From positions 1 through 6,036 of the forward strand of contig JAGCMR010000206.1 in assembly GCA_017646305.1 (NCBI GenBank): DNA of 6,036 bases. Direction: 5' to 3'. The translations under genes were made by a program, and so were the position numbers. This document shows positions 4,465 to 6,036 of this stretch, piece by piece. Within the stretch, counting starts at the first letter, position 1; each line of letters starts with the position of its first letter. Under the pieces are notes generated by a model. It was not told the DNA's origin. It did not search any database and saw only the letters and a program-made list of their open reading frames with translations. The DNA is from Spirochaetaceae bacterium. Lineage in GTDB: Bacteria > Spirochaetota > Spirochaetia > Treponematales > Treponemataceae.

Positions 4465-5010
4465 TCATGACTTATTAAAATAAAAATCCACGATGGAGCG
4501 ACCGTATTCACGTTGATCTCCACGTTCCAGTTGGAGCACAGCTTCTGGCATTTCCTTTTCTTTGGGACGATGAATGAGAACTACTCCGCCAGGATTTAGT
4601 AATTCTCCTTTTGCCACCATTTCTACCAAGCTTTTGTGGTATTTGTAGGGAAAGGGTGGATCAAAAAAGATGATGTCGAATTTATTTTTACAGCGTTTGA
4701 GAAAAAGTTCTACCGCCATGAAGTGACAGTGAATTTTTTGTCCCATTTCCTTTTCTGTGATAGAAACATTGTTCAGCACCGTTTGGATTTTGATTCTGTC
4801 TTTTTCAACTAATTCCACATGACTTGCTCCACGGGAAACTGCTTCTATGGCAATGGTTCCAGAGCCAGAGAACAAGTCGAGAAAGGATTTTCCAGATAAA
4901 TCACCTAAAATTGAAAAAAGAGATTCACGCATCCTGTCCATGGCAGGACGGATAACTCCATCTGGACATTTAATTGTTCGTCCTCGTAATTCTCCACCTG
5001 TAATTCTCAT
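4465..5010 (-). CDS. rsmD: 16S rRNA (guanine966-N2)-methyltransferase RsmD
   Basis: This 181-residue SAM-dependent Rossmann-fold methyltransferase makes N2-methylguanosine at 16S position 966 in the small subunit head. Family motifs are MRITGGELRGRTI at the N-terminus, RPAMDRMRESLFSIL (21-35), SAM motif I FLDLFSGSGTIAIEAVSRGA (43-62), the acidic end of strand 2 (E69), and the catalytic-loop motif FFDPPF (115-120), where DPPF is the RsmD form of N/DPPY. REYGRS (167-172) near the end is also typical. The length matches E. coli RsmD closely and the protein looks intact. The ATG at 5010 has AGGGGG (5020-5015) 4 bases upstream. It lies 18 bases after the stop of the CCA-enzyme gene and is likely co-transcribed with it; both act in stable-RNA maturation. 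Confidence 0.93.
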   Translation of the reverse strand: MRITGGELRGRTIKCPDGVIRPAMDRMRESLFSILGDLSGKSFLDLFSGSGTIAIEAVSRGASHVELVEKDRIKIQTVLNNVSITEKEMGQKIHCHFMAVELFLKRCKNKFDIIFFDPPFPYKYHKSLVEMVAKGELLNPGGVVLIHRPKEKEMPEAVLQLERGDQREYGRSIVDFYFNKS

Positions 5011-5028
5011 AATTCCCCCTGTGTTTTT

Positions 5029-6036
5029 CTAGTTGCAATATTTTTCTGCTAATTTGGTGGCTATGGTCAACAGTTGCTCTCTATTATTTTGGCTTGGATC
5101 ATCTAGTACTGTTTCTAAAAGCTGGTTCAAGATGTTTCCTAACTGTTTTCCTGCAGGAATTCCTGCTGCCATTAAGTCCTTGCCGTTGATAGCTAAATCT
5201 TTAAGACCTAAAATCTGCTGTTTGCTAGATAATGCTGTAATTCTATCTTGTAGTTCTAATAAATTGCTACTCCAAGGGCCTTCTTTGAGAACTGGTGCAC
5301 TGCGAGTCATTCCGTATACATCTGCCATGCGAAGGTCAAACAAGTCTTCTAGGGATTCTGGTGTTACACGGAACAAAAAGCGACGAACAGCGGCATCTGA
5401 CCAGTTACTTTCGTAGTGGAACATGTGGTTTTTCACCAAATGGCACACAGTGGCAGTCTCTGCCTTGGAAAATTTGAGACGAGTCATAAGGTTTTGGCTC
5501 ATTTCCTCGGAGTATTTTTCGTGGTTGTAAAAGGTGATGGTAGGCCGTCCGTCTGGCAGGCTCCCTGATCGCTTTGCCTTAGGTTTGCCAATATCGTGAA
5601 GGAGGGCAGCAAGACGAACTAATTCCTTGTGGGCTGGGGCTCCATCGCAGGCGTAAAAAAGGTGGTCCAGCACATCAAACTGATGGAAGCCTCGGCAATC
5701 TGCTTGCTCCACCTTTCTGCAGGTGGCTAGTTCTGGGATAAAGAGCTGGAGAATGCCTGTTTCCTCTAAAAGCTTGAGGCCCACAGAGGGTTCTGGTGAT
5801 TTTAAGATTTTGATGAACTCTTCACGGAATCGCTCCACGGAAATTGATGAAGTTTTTTCCAAGGAAGCTGGAATTGCAGCCATGGTTTCTGGGGTAATGG
5901 AAAAGCCCAGCTGGGTGGCAAAGCGAATGGCACGAATGGGACGCAGGCCGTCCTCGTTGAATCTGTCGTAGGGATTTCCCACGGTGCGAATAGTTTTATT
6001 CTTTATATCTTCTTGTCCTGCAAAGGGATCCACTAA
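5029..6036 (-). CDS. cca: CCA tRNA nucleotidyltransferase/poly(A) polymerase family protein with HD domain, 5'-truncated
   Basis: The frame is open to the window edge (TTA at 6036, then GTG at 6033), so the true start and the nucleotidyltransferase head with its GS and DxD motifs lie outside. About 335 residues are visible. They open with VDPFAGQEDIKNKTIRTVG and NEDGLRPIRAIRFATQLGF, the neck motif of class II CCA-adding enzymes, continue through the RNA-binding domain, and include an HD phosphohydrolase-type domain: H125, LAALLHDIGKP with H147-D148 (counted from the first visible codon), FYNHEKYSEEM and VKNHM. The C-terminus GIPAGKQLGNILNQLLETVLDDP is also typical. The family adds CCA to tRNA 3' ends; CC-only, A-only or poly(A) polymerase members look alike in this half, so the exact activity is not decided. 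The GTG at 6033 is not a credible start because the conserved motif runs through it. rsmD follows 18 bases downstream. Confidence 0.88.
   Translation of the reverse strand, partial: LVDPFAGQEDIKNKTIRTVGNPYDRFNEDGLRPIRAIRFATQLGFSITPETMAAIPASLEKTSSISVERFREEFIKILKSPEPSVGLKLLEETGILQLFIPELATCRKVEQADCRGFHQFDVLDHLFYACDGAPAHKELVRLAALLHDIGKPKAKRSGSLPDGRPTITFYNHEKYSEEMSQNLMTRLKFSKAETATVCHLVKNHMFHYESNWSDAAVRRFLFRVTPESLEDLFDLRMADVYGMTRSAPVLKEGPWSSNLLELQDRITALSSKQQILGLKDLAINGKDLMAAGIPAGKQLGNILNQLLETVLDDPSQNNREQLLTIATKLAEKYCN

Noticed and set aside
5033..5416. A 127-codon plus-strand open frame antisense to the CCA-enzyme gene.
   Set aside because: It lies wholly opposite a strongly conserved coding region, and its translation shows no domain.
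5031..6033. GTG at 6033 as a true start of the CCA-enzyme gene, or as a stand-alone HD protein.
   Set aside because: The conserved V/I-DPF motif of the family runs through this position and the frame stays open to the window edge, so the gene is cut by the window, not short.

Overview
This looks like an ordinary chromosomal housekeeping segment from a bacterium of moderate-to-low GC. A treponeme-like spirochaete is my best guess. That guess rests on the long TPR protein built from 'NNYALxGLGDA' units, on the style of the RlmN C-terminus, and on the mix of neighbours. It is inference from family resemblance, not a computed assignment. No transposase, phage gene, CRISPR array, tRNA or rRNA is visible.

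Left part, plus strand (1-1330): the last 24 codons of a LeuC-type aconitase-family large subunit, then leuD (small subunit) one base after its stop. A clear rho-independent terminator follows, with its T-tract touching the Shine-Dalgarno of the next gene. That gene encodes a YfbR/HDDC2-like HD-domain protein whose start I place at 656. The plus-strand genes end at a hairpin that can terminate transcription from both sides (about 1366-1411).

Right part, minus strand (6036 down to 1430): a 5'-truncated CCA-adding-enzyme/poly(A)-polymerase-family gene and rsmD (16S rRNA m2G966 methyltransferase) lie 18 bases apart. After rsmD comes a near-consensus sigma70-type promoter (TTGACA, 16 bases, TAGAAT). 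It drives a tight three-gene unit: a 114-residue TPR-like protein, a 388-residue protein of about ten TPR repeats, and rlmN (23S rRNA/tRNA m2A methyltransferase). rlmN starts one base after the TPR stop and has no Shine-Dalgarno of its own. After a 148-base AT-rich gap comes a 69-residue protein with the look of a heavy-metal-associated (HMA) domain but without its CxxC metal site.

Functionally, the minus-strand genes centre on RNA maturation (tRNA 3' end, 16S and 23S methylation) with a TPR scaffold pair placed among them. The plus-strand genes handle branched-chain/2-oxoacid metabolism and probably nucleotide hydrolysis. I found no convincing new defence or mobile system. The points most worth a second look are the terminator abutting the HD gene, the CxxC-less HMA-like protein, the two-TPR higher-order repeat, and the linkage of the TPR pair to rlmN.
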